A DNA stretch of 32,536 bases, taken from the NCBI GenBank assembly GCA_018400435.1, contig JAGYMW010000022.1:1-32536 (forward strand), read 5' to 3'. Within the stretch, counting starts at the first letter, position 1, and each line of letters starts with the position of its first letter. Below, piece by piece: positions 24,776-31,832 of this stretch. Origin of the DNA: Bacillota bacterium. GTDB taxonomy: Bacteria > Bacillota > Dethiobacteria > DTU022. The notes beneath the pieces were generated by a model. That model worked only from the letters and a program-made list of their open reading frames with translations, did not search any database and had not been told where the DNA came from. The position numbers and the translations under genes are program-made.

Positions 24776-26122
24776 TTACCCTTCTTCCTTGATTGATTCA
24801 CGGGCTACATTGGCAAATTTTGTAAATCTATCGAGGAAATAAAGCTCCGCCAGCCCGGTCGGGCCGTTACGCTGCTTGGCGATGCTGATCTCGGCAATAT
24901 TACCTTTTTCAGTATCTTTGTTGTAATAAGATTCGCGGTAAATAAACATTACCACATCGGCGTTGGCCTCAATGCCGCCCGATTCCATTAAATCACTGAG
25001 AATAGGACGTCGATCGGGTCTTTTTTCAACAGCACGGCTAAGCTGGGAAAGAGCCACTACTGGAACCTCAAGTTCCTTGGCCAGTGCCTTAAGAGCTCTG
25101 GAAATTTCTGATAATTCCTGCTGCCTGCTTTCAGCTCTACTGAAACCGCGCATAAGCTGAAGGTAGTCGACAAAAATGGCATCAAGCCTCTTTTCCGCTT
25201 TTAAACGGCGCGCTTTGGCTCTTACTTCCATAACCGACATTGATGCGGTATCGTCGATATAAAGCGGAGATTCGCTTAGCGGTCCGACAGCCCTGGTCAG
25301 TTTGTGCCATTCATCCTGGCTCAGGAAACCCCTTCTCATATTCTGTGCATCAACCTGTGATTCGGCACAGAGCAATCGTTGGGCCAGCTGTTCCTTTGAC
25401 ATCTCCATGCTGAAAAATGCCGTTGATTTTTTTTCCCGCACAGCAATCTGCTGAGCCATATTCAGAGCCAGAGTAGTTTTACCCATACTCGGACGGGCAG
25501 CTATAACGACAAGATCAGAATTCTGCAGTCCCGAAGTAAGTCTGTCAAGGTCCATGAAACCTGTTGAAAGACCGGTAACTCCTTTTTTTTCGTCGTACAG
25601 TTTCTCAATCCGATCAAACGCCTGTACCAGGACATCTTTCAGTGATGCAAAACCCTGGTGTTTACCGCGGCGCCCTATTTCGAAAATTAGTTGTTCCGCT
25701 TCATCAAGAAATTCATCAACGTTGGGAGGCGAATCAAAACTGCGGGTTACTATACCGGTTGCTGCCTGAATAAGCGAACGCAAAATTGCTTTTTCGCGGA
25801 CTATCTGAGAATGATAACGTACATTGGCAGCAGTGGGTACACTATTGGCAAGGCTGACAAGATAAGTCCTTCCCCCGATTTCTTCCAGGCATTGCCTGCG
25901 TTGAAGCTCCTCCGATAAAGTTACTATATCTACCGGTTCCCCTCTCTCACTTAAACTGATTATCCCGGCAAAAATTTTCTGGTGGGCGGTAGAATAAAAG
26001 TCCTCGTCAGTCAAAAGCTCTGCAGCGGCGAATATTGCCTCTTTATCAATAATCATCGAACCGAGGACTGATTGCTCAGCATCCTTGCTCTGAGGAGGAA
26101 CTCTGTCGCTGATTACAACCAC
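24776..26122 (-). CDS. dnaB: Replicative DNA helicase DnaB (DnaC of Bacillus)
   Basis: Hexameric 5'-3' helicase at the replication fork, 448 aa. The N-terminal DnaB domain begins RVPPQSKDAEQSVLGSM; the RecA-like motor has Walker A ARPSMGKTT (about 209-217), SMEMSKEQLAQRLL, Walker B-type FVDYLQLM, and SQLSRAVEKR with the conserved DLMESGGIEANADVVMFIYR segment. No intein or insertion is present. GTG start at 26122 with only a weak ribosome site. It follows rplI by 25 bases, as in many Bacillota where rplI and dnaB share an operon. Confidence 0.96.
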   Translation of the reverse strand: MVVISDRVPPQSKDAEQSVLGSMIIDKEAIFAAAELLTDEDFYSTAHQKIFAGIISLSERGEPVDIVTLSEELQRRQCLEEIGGRTYLVSLANSVPTAANVRYHSQIVREKAILRSLIQAATGIVTRSFDSPPNVDEFLDEAEQLIFEIGRRGKHQGFASLKDVLVQAFDRIEKLYDEKKGVTGLSTGFMDLDRLTSGLQNSDLVVIAARPSMGKTTLALNMAQQIAVREKKSTAFFSMEMSKEQLAQRLLCAESQVDAQNMRRGFLSQDEWHKLTRAVGPLSESPLYIDDTASMSVMEVRAKARRLKAEKRLDAIFVDYLQLMRGFSRAESRQQELSEISRALKALAKELEVPVVALSQLSRAVEKRPDRRPILSDLMESGGIEANADVVMFIYRESYYNKDTEKGNIAEISIAKQRNGPTGLAELYFLDRFTKFANVARESIKEEG

Positions 26123-26147
26123 TTCAAATCCGCACCTTCCCGAATTA

Positions 26148-26594
26148 TTATTCGTCTTTCTCGACTACAATTTTTAATTCCGCCGTAATACCCTGATGCA
26201 GTCTAACATTGGCAATGTGCGGACCGACACTTTTTATCGGTTCCGGGAATTCAATTTTCTTTTTATCTACTTCAACACCAATGTCAGACAGTTTTCCGGC
26301 AACATCTGCGGAAGTAACCGAACCAAACAGCCGCCCCTCATCACCAGCCGGCATTTTAAAAATTATGACCTGACCGGATACCTTTTCAGCCTGACGACTG
26401 GCTTCTTCTTCCAGTTGTCGGTTGACGGCTTCTTCTTTTTGCTTCTGTTTTTCCCATTCACGTAACTTCTGCGGGGTAGCTTCAACAGCCATTTTCCTGG
26501 GGAGAAGGTGATTACGGGCATAACCGGGGGCTACATCCTTGATTTCTCCTTTTCCACCGAGGTTAGGTACATCCTGTTGAAGGATTATTTTCAT
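26148..26594 (-). CDS. rplI: 50S ribosomal protein bL9
   Basis: A 148-aa protein with the N-terminal rRNA-binding domain (MKIILQQDVPNLGGKGEIKDVAPGYARNHLLP), the long exposed central helix rich in Lys, Glu and Gln (about 44-75), and the C-terminal domain starting FGSVTSADVA. The real start is the ATG at 26594 with AAAGGAGTGAT upstream; the open frame continues further only by chance. It is separated from rpsR by a terminator, so its expression is at least partly uncoupled from bS6-SSB-bS18. Confidence 0.96.
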   Translation of the reverse strand: MKIILQQDVPNLGGKGEIKDVAPGYARNHLLPRKMAVEATPQKLREWEKQKQKEEAVNRQLEEEASRQAEKVSGQVIIFKMPAGDEGRLFGSVTSADVAGKLSDIGVEVDKKKIEFPEPIKSVGPHIANVRLHQGITAELKIVVEKDE

Positions 26595-26696
26595 AGCTAA
26601 ATCACTCCTTTTGTTCAATCTCGATTGGATGACAGGGTTAGAATTTAAAACTGCCTTCCCCTCAGTTAGTTCTCTTCCAGTTCCCTGCACTCCTGC

Positions 26697-26740
26697 AAAA
26701 AAAGAGCGGCTACCAGAATGTTAAACCCGGCACCGCCACT
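26697..26740 (-). terminator. Rho-independent terminator between rpsR and rplI
   Basis: On the minus strand AGTGGC (26740-26735) pairs with GCCGCT (26710-26705). After a GG bulge, TGCCGG (26732-26727) pairs with CTGGTA (26716-26711). The loop is ten bases, and CTTTTTTT follows. Twelve pairs include three wobbles. It begins 27 bases after the rpsR stop. No clear promoter follows before rplI, so it may act as a partial terminator. Confidence 0.8.
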
Positions 26741-26766
26741 TTTATGAATATAAAATTTAACTGATC

Positions 26767-27000
26767 TTACTCCGCGGTAAAAGGAAGCAGGGCCATTATC
26801 CTGGCTCTTTTGATCGCCCGGGTCAACTGGCGCTGATGACGGGCGCAATTTCCGGAAATGCGGCGCGGCAGAACTTTACCTCGTTCCGTAATAAAACGTT
26901 TTAACTTTTCATACTGCTTATAATCAACATTGTCTATTTTTTCAACACAAAAGCTACAAATTTTCTTTTTCGGTTTCCTACCTTTGTCTCTTCTCATCAT
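26767..27000 (-). CDS. rpsR: 30S ribosomal protein bS18
   Basis: A 77-aa small-subunit protein that pairs with bS6 on the platform. The body is recognisable from [33 protein letters not shown]. It carries CSFC and a later Cys-His pair, the zinc-binding form. Two adjacent ATGs (27000 and 26997) are available; the second is at the better distance (7) from GGAGGG. It follows ssb by 15 bases. Confidence 0.96.
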   Translation of the reverse strand: MMRRDKGRKPKKKICSFCVEKIDNVDYKQYEKLKRFITERGKVLPRRISGNCARHQRQLTRAIKRARIMALLPFTAE

Positions 27001-27015
27001 ATCACCCTCCTTTCA

Positions 27016-27423
27016 CTAGAAAGGAACATCATCCTCGCTGATGTCAGTGTTTTCAGAACCGCTTTCGTCAAAATCGTCGTTTTTATCTTTGTCGGTTCCC
27101 CGACCCTTATCCAAAAATCGCACATCATTGGCTACTACTTCAGCCACTTTTCGCCTAACACCCTGGCTGTCGTCATAAGATCTTATTTGCAGGCGGCCTG
27201 TAGCTGCAGCCATACTGCCTTTTTTAAGATAATTAGCGCAGTTTTCTGCCAGTTTGCGCCAGGTTACAACATTGATGAAGTCTGTATCTCTTTCACCCTG
27301 CTGATTGGTAAAAGGACGATTAACAGCAAGGGTAAACGTCGACACAGGTACTCCATTGCCCGGAGTATAACGGAGCTCTGGATCCTGGGTCAAGCGGCCG
27401 ATTAGAACCACCATGTTAAGCAT
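27016..27423 (-). CDS. ssb: Single-stranded DNA-binding protein
   Basis: A 135-aa SSB. The OB fold begins [21 protein letters not shown] and runs to about residue 105; a short disordered Asp/Glu/Asn/Ser linker follows, ending in the conserved protein-interaction tail ISEDDVPF. The linker is short for a Bacillota SSB. ATG start at 27423 with GAGGGTGAT upstream. It lies between rpsF and rpsR, the standard arrangement that ties replication and ribosome genes together. Confidence 0.96.
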   Translation of the reverse strand: MLNMVVLIGRLTQDPELRYTPGNGVPVSTFTLAVNRPFTNQQGERDTDFINVVTWRKLAENCANYLKKGSMAAATGRLQIRSYDDSQGVRRKVAEVVANDVRFLDKGRGTDKDKNDDFDESGSENTDISEDDVPF

Positions 27424-27466
27424 GACAAAATCACCCTCACTTAAAATAATATTTAATCAAATCTGC

Positions 27467-27943
27467 TTAGTCAGTCTTTTCCTCTTCTTCCAACTGGTCA
27501 GCTGTTCCCTCAGCCGATTGCTCGGTTGTTTCCGAAGTTGGCTGTTCGTCTTTACTTACTTCTGATTCTTCGCCGGCCGTTTTTTCTTCTTCTGCTGCGA
27601 CATCCTCAACTTCTCCAGCAGGTACATGTTCTTCCCCACCAACAGCGTCCAGATCACTCTTATCGGCGGATACAATCATGAAACGTATTATGGCATCTGT
27701 AACCCGAAAATAATGTTCGACCTCCGGGATTATGGTTCCCGGCGCATCGAAATAGACGAGGTAGTAATGCCCTTCCTTGTGCTTGTTGATTTCGTAAGCA
27801 AGTTTTCGTTTGTGCCAGTCTACAACTTTAATAACCGAACCACCATTTTTTGTAATGGTTTCCTCTAAGTTGTTCAATACTTCAGTTTCTTCTTCCGATT
27901 CCATATCGGGTCGTAAGATCAGCATGTTTTCGTATAGTCCCAC
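27467..27943 (-). CDS. rpsF: 30S ribosomal protein bS6 with long acidic C-terminal tail
   Basis: The first ~95 residues are a standard bS6 (MGLYENMLILRPDM to VTDAIIRFMIVSAD). They are followed by about 62 extra residues, 97-158, of which about two in five are Asp or Glu, ending LEEEEKTD. Bacillus bS6 ends near residue 95; in E. coli RimK adds a few glutamates to the tail after translation. Here an acidic extension is written in the gene. The start is GTG at 27943 with the strong site GGGAGGTGAT; the longer frame upstream is not translated. bS6 binds 16S rRNA together with bS18. It heads the rpsF-ssb-rpsR operon. Confidence 0.93.
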   Translation of the reverse strand: MGLYENMLILRPDMESEEETEVLNNLEETITKNGGSVIKVVDWHKRKLAYEINKHKEGHYYLVYFDAPGTIIPEVEHYFRVTDAIIRFMIVSADKSDLDAVGGEEHVPAGEVEDVAAEEEKTAGEESEVSKDEQPTSETTEQSAEGTADQLEEEEKTD

Positions 27944-28001
27944 TCTTATCACCTCCCTCTGGACTGATGGCCCCTTTGCAGAGCAGGGATTTACCTGAAA
28001 C

Positions 28002-28030
28002 ATGATAGCATATTTACTCCAGAGGGGCAA
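28002..28030 (-). promoter_or_regulatory. Promoter for rpsF-ssb-rpsR
   Basis: TTGCCC (28030-28025), 17 bases, TATCAT (28007-28002) with a TGC extension directly before the -10, on the minus strand. Start expected near 27995, with a leader of about 52 bases. The leader can form a small CCCT/AGGG hairpin, but I could not match the bS6:bS18 autoregulatory motif with confidence. Confidence 0.75.
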
Positions 28031-28076
28031 GCCAGCTGAAACAAGGTTTCTACCTATTTCTCTAAATTCGATCTAC

Positions 28077-28101
28077 TTTTAGCACCCGTATTTTAGCACC
28101 C
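28077..28101. repeat. Tandem 11-bp direct repeat upstream of rpsF
   Basis: TTTTAGCACCC occurs at 28077-28087 and again at 28091-28101, a 14-bp period. On the minus strand a perfect TATAAT (28117-28112) lies just upstream, so the repeats would cover the start point of a second, weaker promoter. Possible operator or a simple duplication. Confidence 0.6.
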
Positions 28102-28152
28102 TTAATTTTTTATTATAATGAAAATATACCGGCGAAGGAAAACAATTGCCAA

Positions 28153-29187
28153 TCACTGCTCTTCACGGTAAGCAGCACTACGCTTAAGCAGTTCGATAAT
28201 TCCTTTCACTATGCCGGCTACGGGAACTGCCAGCACCATTCCGAGCAACCCGGCCAGCTTTCCTCCGGCCAGGATAGATGTAATAATGGTTATCGGTTTC
28301 AAATTCAGAATACGTCCCAGAAGAAGGGGCGCCAAAAAAACTCCATCCAGTATCTGGATAATAACATATACAAGCAGCACAATCAGGGGAGACGGAGTCA
28401 ACGGAGAAAAACTGAGCAGTACAGCTGGAATTGCTGCGATATAAGGCCCCAGGTAAAGAATAAAATTAAGCAAGCCGGCAATCAACCCAAGCAGTAAAGC
28501 ATAAGGCATCCCGATCAAAAACAAAACAGTCCCCGTTACAATCCCGACAATCAAACAGCGGAGAAGGGAACCACGGATAAAGGAACCCACATTGGCATCT
28601 ACTATGGCAATGAATTCTTCCGCCAGCTTTCGATGAGCAGGAGGTACTACTTCAATCACCTGGCTGCGAACAGCCTGAAAATCATAAAGCAGGTAAAAAA
28701 CAAGAAATAAAACGAGAAAAATATCAACTGTTTTGCTGATTATCTGAACCGAGGTTTCTGCCAGATATTCTACGGCCTGATAGAAATTTTCAGATATGTT
28801 TGACAAGTAATCCTTGATTTCATTTTCCAGATCCAATCTGATCGTCTGCTGCGAAAGCGAAGCAAGGTATATTTGAAAACGTTCCAGGTAATGAGGAAAA
28901 TTCTCTGCCAGTTCACTCGCTTCTTTATAAACAATAGGTATCAACAAACTAACAACCAGCACGCAAAAAAGCAAAAATGCAACAAATACTATCACCACTG
29001 AGAAACCATGACCAACAGCAAAGCGTCGCTTGATATACTGCAACAGCGGGTGGAGAATATAAACAATAAGGGTACTCACCAGCAGAAGGGCAACAACCCA
29101 GGCCAGGCTGTTTAAAAACCAGATTGCTCCGATGATAATTAAGACTAAAACCACGAATCGAAGAATCAAAGACCAGTATTTATCCAA
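28153..29187 (-). CDS. AI-2E family (PerM-like) membrane transporter
   Basis: A 344-aa integral membrane protein with about eight hydrophobic segments in the family layout: three at the N-terminus, a long soluble stretch (about 85-140, containing NFPHYLERF), then a cluster including FILYLGPYIAAIPAVLLS and the C-terminal signature QILDGVFLAPLLLGRILNLKP. The family was named for autoinducer-2 export but most members have other or unknown cargo, including Na+/H+ antiport in some haloalkaliphiles. TTG start at 29187, GGAG about 10 bases upstream, 18 bases after ychF. Probably the last gene of the adk-DUF951-ychF transcript. Confidence 0.87.
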   Translation of the reverse strand: MDKYWSLILRFVVLVLIIIGAIWFLNSLAWVVALLLVSTLIVYILHPLLQYIKRRFAVGHGFSVVIVFVAFLLFCVLVVSLLIPIVYKEASELAENFPHYLERFQIYLASLSQQTIRLDLENEIKDYLSNISENFYQAVEYLAETSVQIISKTVDIFLVLFLVFYLLYDFQAVRSQVIEVVPPAHRKLAEEFIAIVDANVGSFIRGSLLRCLIVGIVTGTVLFLIGMPYALLLGLIAGLLNFILYLGPYIAAIPAVLLSFSPLTPSPLIVLLVYVIIQILDGVFLAPLLLGRILNLKPITIITSILAGGKLAGLLGMVLAVPVAGIVKGIIELLKRSAAYREEQ

Positions 29188-29205
29188 AATTTAATTTCTC
29201 CTTTT

Positions 29206-30267
29206 TTAGGCACGGAAACGGAAAATCAAAACATCACCGTCTTCAATCGGATAATTGCGTCCTTCTGTTCGGCAAAGCCCTTTCTCCCTGGCTCGAGCAA
29301 GACTACCGGCTGTAAGCAGGACATCCCATGGAACAACTTCTACATTGATAAACCCCTTTTCCATGTCAGTATGCACCTTACCGGCAGCTTTAATAGCAGG
29401 TATCCCTGATGGAACAATCCAGGCTCTTGTTTCACTTCCTTTGATCGTATAAAAAACAGCCAGATCAAGCAGTATAAAACAACGAGCAAGAAGTTCCTCA
29501 ATCCGGCTGGTTTGCATTCCGTAAGCATCCAAAAAAACTTTCTTTTCTTCCGCCGGCAGTTCGGCCAGTTCTGCCTCCAGGGAAACACAGATAGGAATTG
29601 CCTCGTATTTTTCAGGAATGCCGGACAGGTCCGGATTGCCAGGAGAATCCTCACCAGTATTGTATACATAAATCATTTTCTTTCTGGTTAGCAAGGACAG
29701 ATTGGCCAGGAAGCTTATTTCTTCTTCAGTAAACTTAACCTGTGAAAGCATCAAACCTCGATTCAAATAATCAAGCGTTTTTGCAAGCAGATTCAGTTCA
29801 GCCCGGGCATTTTTATCGCCGCTTTTGGCCTTCGGTTCCAGCTTGTCCTCTCTCCGTTCGACGACTTCAATATCTGCAAGACATAACTCAAGGTTTACTG
29901 TTTCCACTTTTGTAGCAATGCTTTTACTGTTTTCTTCCTGTCTGTTGTAAGCACCAACAACATGAATCAATAGATCGACATCCCGGAGATGTCCCAGGAA
30001 CTGGTTGCCAAGACCTTCACCTCTGCTGGCACCTTTAACCAGACCGGCCACATCTGTTATTTCAATGGTGGCCGGGGTGATCTTATCAGCACAGCTTAAC
30101 TCGGCCAACGCAGGCAGCCTCCGATCGGGTAAAGGAACTACTGATTTATTGGGATCGATGGTAGAAAAAGGATAGCTTTCTATGGTAACATCAAGTGAAG
30201 TGATCGCTTTAAAAAGAGTCGACTTTCCTGCATTCGGCAAGCCGACAATTCCACAGCTCCAGGACAT
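29206..30267 (-). CDS. ychF: Redox-regulated ATPase YchF (OLA1 type)
   Basis: A TRAFAC-class P-loop protein, 353 aa. It has G1 GLPNAGKST, G3 DVAGLVKGASRGEGLGN, the altered G4 NTGE in place of NKxD (consistent with ATP preference in this family), a coiled-coil insertion, and the C-terminal TGS domain ending VEVVPWDVLLTAGS to DGDVLIFRF. It binds ribosomes and acts in stress responses. A TTG at 30273 is too close to GGGAG; the ATG at 30267 is 8 bases away and is preferred. In Bacillus the orthologue (engD/yyaF) also precedes rpsF; here the AI-2E gene is inserted between. Confidence 0.95.
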   Translation of the reverse strand: MSWSCGIVGLPNAGKSTLFKAITSLDVTIESYPFSTIDPNKSVVPLPDRRLPALAELSCADKITPATIEITDVAGLVKGASRGEGLGNQFLGHLRDVDLLIHVVGAYNRQEENSKSIATKVETVNLELCLADIEVVERREDKLEPKAKSGDKNARAELNLLAKTLDYLNRGLMLSQVKFTEEEISFLANLSLLTRKKMIYVYNTGEDSPGNPDLSGIPEKYEAIPICVSLEAELAELPAEEKKVFLDAYGMQTSRIEELLARCFILLDLAVFYTIKGSETRAWIVPSGIPAIKAAGKVHTDMEKGFINVEVVPWDVLLTAGSLARAREKGLCRTEGRNYPIEDGDVLIFRFRA

Positions 30268-30282
30268 AATCAACTCTCCCGT

Positions 30283-30483
30283 TTACTCTTCCTGCTGTTC
30301 TGCCTCAGAAATAATTCTTTTCAATCTGCGCTCAAAACGAGAACGAGGTATCAAAACGCTTCGCCCGCAATTTAGACATTTAATCCGGACATCCATGCCG
30401 ACCCTAATTATCCGCCAGCAGTTTGCCCCACAGGGATGCCCTTTTTTCATCTCTACCAATTGACCAACAGAGTATGTAAGCAC
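30283..30483 (-). CDS. DUF951 family protein (YyzM-like), zinc-ribbon-like
   Basis: A 66-aa protein with the family pattern KKGHPCGANCWRIIRVGMDVRIKCLNCGR: four to five cysteines (HPCG and CLNCG) that could hold a metal. Function is unknown. Its position directly before ychF is conserved in Bacillota. GTG start at 30483, with GGTGAT overlapping the adk stop codon as the likely ribosome site, 9 bases after adk; coupled translation is likely. Confidence 0.9.
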   Translation of the reverse strand: MLTYSVGQLVEMKKGHPCGANCWRIIRVGMDVRIKCLNCGRSVLIPRSRFERRLKRIISEAEQQEE

Positions 30484-30492
30484 TTCCCTGGA

Positions 30493-31149
30493 TCACCGTT
30501 CCTCGATATCTGTAATCACAGCATCAATTTGTTTAAATACATCTTCAATATCCTTATTACCGTCAATAACACTTAGGAGATCTTTTTCACGGTAAAAATC
30601 AATTAAAGGCTCTGTTTGCTTTTTATATACCTCCAACCTCTCTTTCACTGTTTCCAAAGCATCATCATCGCGTTGAAATAGATCACCACCACATTTATCG
30701 CATACATTGCGTACCTTTGGTGGGTTAAATTTCATGTGATAGTTGGCCCCGCAGTTCGAGCATACTCGTCTGCCAGTAAGTCTATCGATCAGCTCACTCT
30801 CATCAACTTCAAGCAAAACTACTGTGTCGATTTTCGTTCCAATCATCAGAAGCATTTTATCGAGAGCAACTGCCTGGGCAAAAGTCCTTGGGAAACCGTC
30901 CAGAAGCGCGCCTTTTTGGCAATCAGGCTCCTGCAGGCGTTCTTTAACAATATCAACTACCAGATCATCGGGGACGAGCTGTCCGCTGTCCATATAATCC
31001 TGGGCTTTACGGCCCAAAATTGTTTTTTCTTTGACAGCTTTCCTGAGGATATCACCGGTGGAAATATAAGCAAAGGCAAATTCTTTAACCAATCGTTCAG
31101 CCTGCGTGCCTTTACCTGCACCAGGCGGTCCCAGTAAGATAATAAGCAT
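30493..31149 (-). CDS. adk: Adenylate kinase, long zinc-LID form
   Basis: Interconverts ATP + AMP and 2 ADP. The 218-aa product has the P-loop GPPGAGKGT (7-15), the AMP-binding DGFPRT, and the LID domain with four zinc cysteines C130, C133, C150 and C153, the Bacillota long form. ATG start with GAGGT at 7 bases. In most Bacillota adk lies in the ribosomal spc operon between secY and map; here it heads a DUF951-ychF transcript. It could be moved or a second copy. Confidence 0.95.
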   Translation of the reverse strand: MLIILLGPPGAGKGTQAERLVKEFAFAYISTGDILRKAVKEKTILGRKAQDYMDSGQLVPDDLVVDIVKERLQEPDCQKGALLDGFPRTFAQAVALDKMLLMIGTKIDTVVLLEVDESELIDRLTGRRVCSNCGANYHMKFNPPKVRNVCDKCGGDLFQRDDDALETVKERLEVYKKQTEPLIDFYREKDLLSVIDGNKDIEDVFKQIDAVITDIEER

Positions 31150-31290
31150 TTTAATACCTCGCTTTACAATTATGGCATTTTTAAATTTAATCTAATGGAG
31201 TCTTTAGCTCAATCATCAGATCATCTAAAAACTTCCCTACCTCTACATCACTCATCCGGACTACTGATAAGAGCCAATTTAATCGGCATG

Positions 31291-31319
31291 AATATAATAA
31301 TCTGCATGTAAAACCGCAA
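31291..31319 (-). promoter_or_regulatory. Possible promoter for adk-DUF951-ychF
   Basis: TTGCGG (31319-31314), 17 bases, TATATT (31296-31291) on the minus strand, giving a leader of about 135 bases before adk. The -10 matches 5 of 6. In the 246-base gap 31150-31395 I see only this, the upstream hairpin, and two tiny ORFs without ribosome sites. Confidence 0.4.
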
Positions 31320-31341
31320 ACTACTGTCTAATAATAAGAAA

Positions 31342-31367
31342 AACACCTCTTAAATTGTTTGAGTGTT
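31342..31367 (-). terminator. Probable terminator after the bactofilin gene
   Basis: On the minus strand AACAC-TC (31367-31361) pairs with GA-(G)-GTGTT (31349-31342), a 7-bp stem with one bulged base and an 11-base loop, followed by TTTCTTATTATT. AU-rich, so efficiency is uncertain. Confidence 0.5.
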
Positions 31368-31395
31368 GTCCGTCTGGTAATATTTGCTGTATTTT

Positions 31396-31815
31396 TTACC
31401 GTGCTTCTGAATTATTCTCTCCTTGATCATCTTGTTTGCGGAGGACCTTATTTTTGTCTTTGTCCTTTAATGACATTTCCATGCCGCCGGATATAATCGC
31501 CCCTTCTTCAATGAGCAAGCTATTCACTTTAAACTTGCCAACGGCTGTCGAGGTTTTTTTGAGCTCCAACCTGCCCTCTGCTTCAATGCTTCCCTCAAAG
31601 TGACCGGCTATCGTGACATTTCGCGCTTTCAAATCGACAACAACCGTACCGCTTTCTCCAATGATTACGTCTCCTTTGTTCGTAATATCTCCCTTCGCTT
31701 CTCCATCTATGCGAATTAAACCGTTCCCAACCATCGTACCCTGAAAAATGGTCCCTTTGCCGATTATAGTATTTACCTTATCCGAGGATACATCAAGGCT
31801 ATTTTTTTTAAACAA
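31396..31815 (-). CDS. Bactofilin family cytoskeletal protein
   Basis: A 139-aa protein. A short N-terminal segment is followed by the beta-helix core with regularly spaced Gly/Ile/Val repeats (GTIFQGTMVGNGLIRIDGEAKGDI... IIGESGTVVVDLKARNVTIAG), and a charged Lys/Asp-rich tail of about 25 residues. Bactofilins polymerise without nucleotide and place cell-wall enzymes or envelope structures. TTG start at 31815 with AGGAGG at 8 bases, 17 bases after the M23 gene, so they are cotranscribed. The pairing with an M23 endopeptidase parallels bactofilin-LytM partnerships known from Proteobacteria. Confidence 0.93.
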   Translation of the reverse strand: MFKKNSLDVSSDKVNTIIGKGTIFQGTMVGNGLIRIDGEAKGDITNKGDVIIGESGTVVVDLKARNVTIAGHFEGSIEAEGRLELKKTSTAVGKFKVNSLLIEEGAIISGGMEMSLKDKDKNKVLRKQDDQGENNSEAR

Positions 31816-31832
31816 ATGATCTGCCTCCTAAC

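Noticed and set aside
26666-26848. 60-aa minus-strand open frame across the end of rpsR and the following gap
   Set aside because: It overlaps rpsR and the terminator hairpin in another frame and has no ribosome site.
31194-31300. Two tiny overlapping ORFs (about 18-22 aa) between bactofilin and adk
   Set aside because: Neither has a ribosome site or recognisable sequence.
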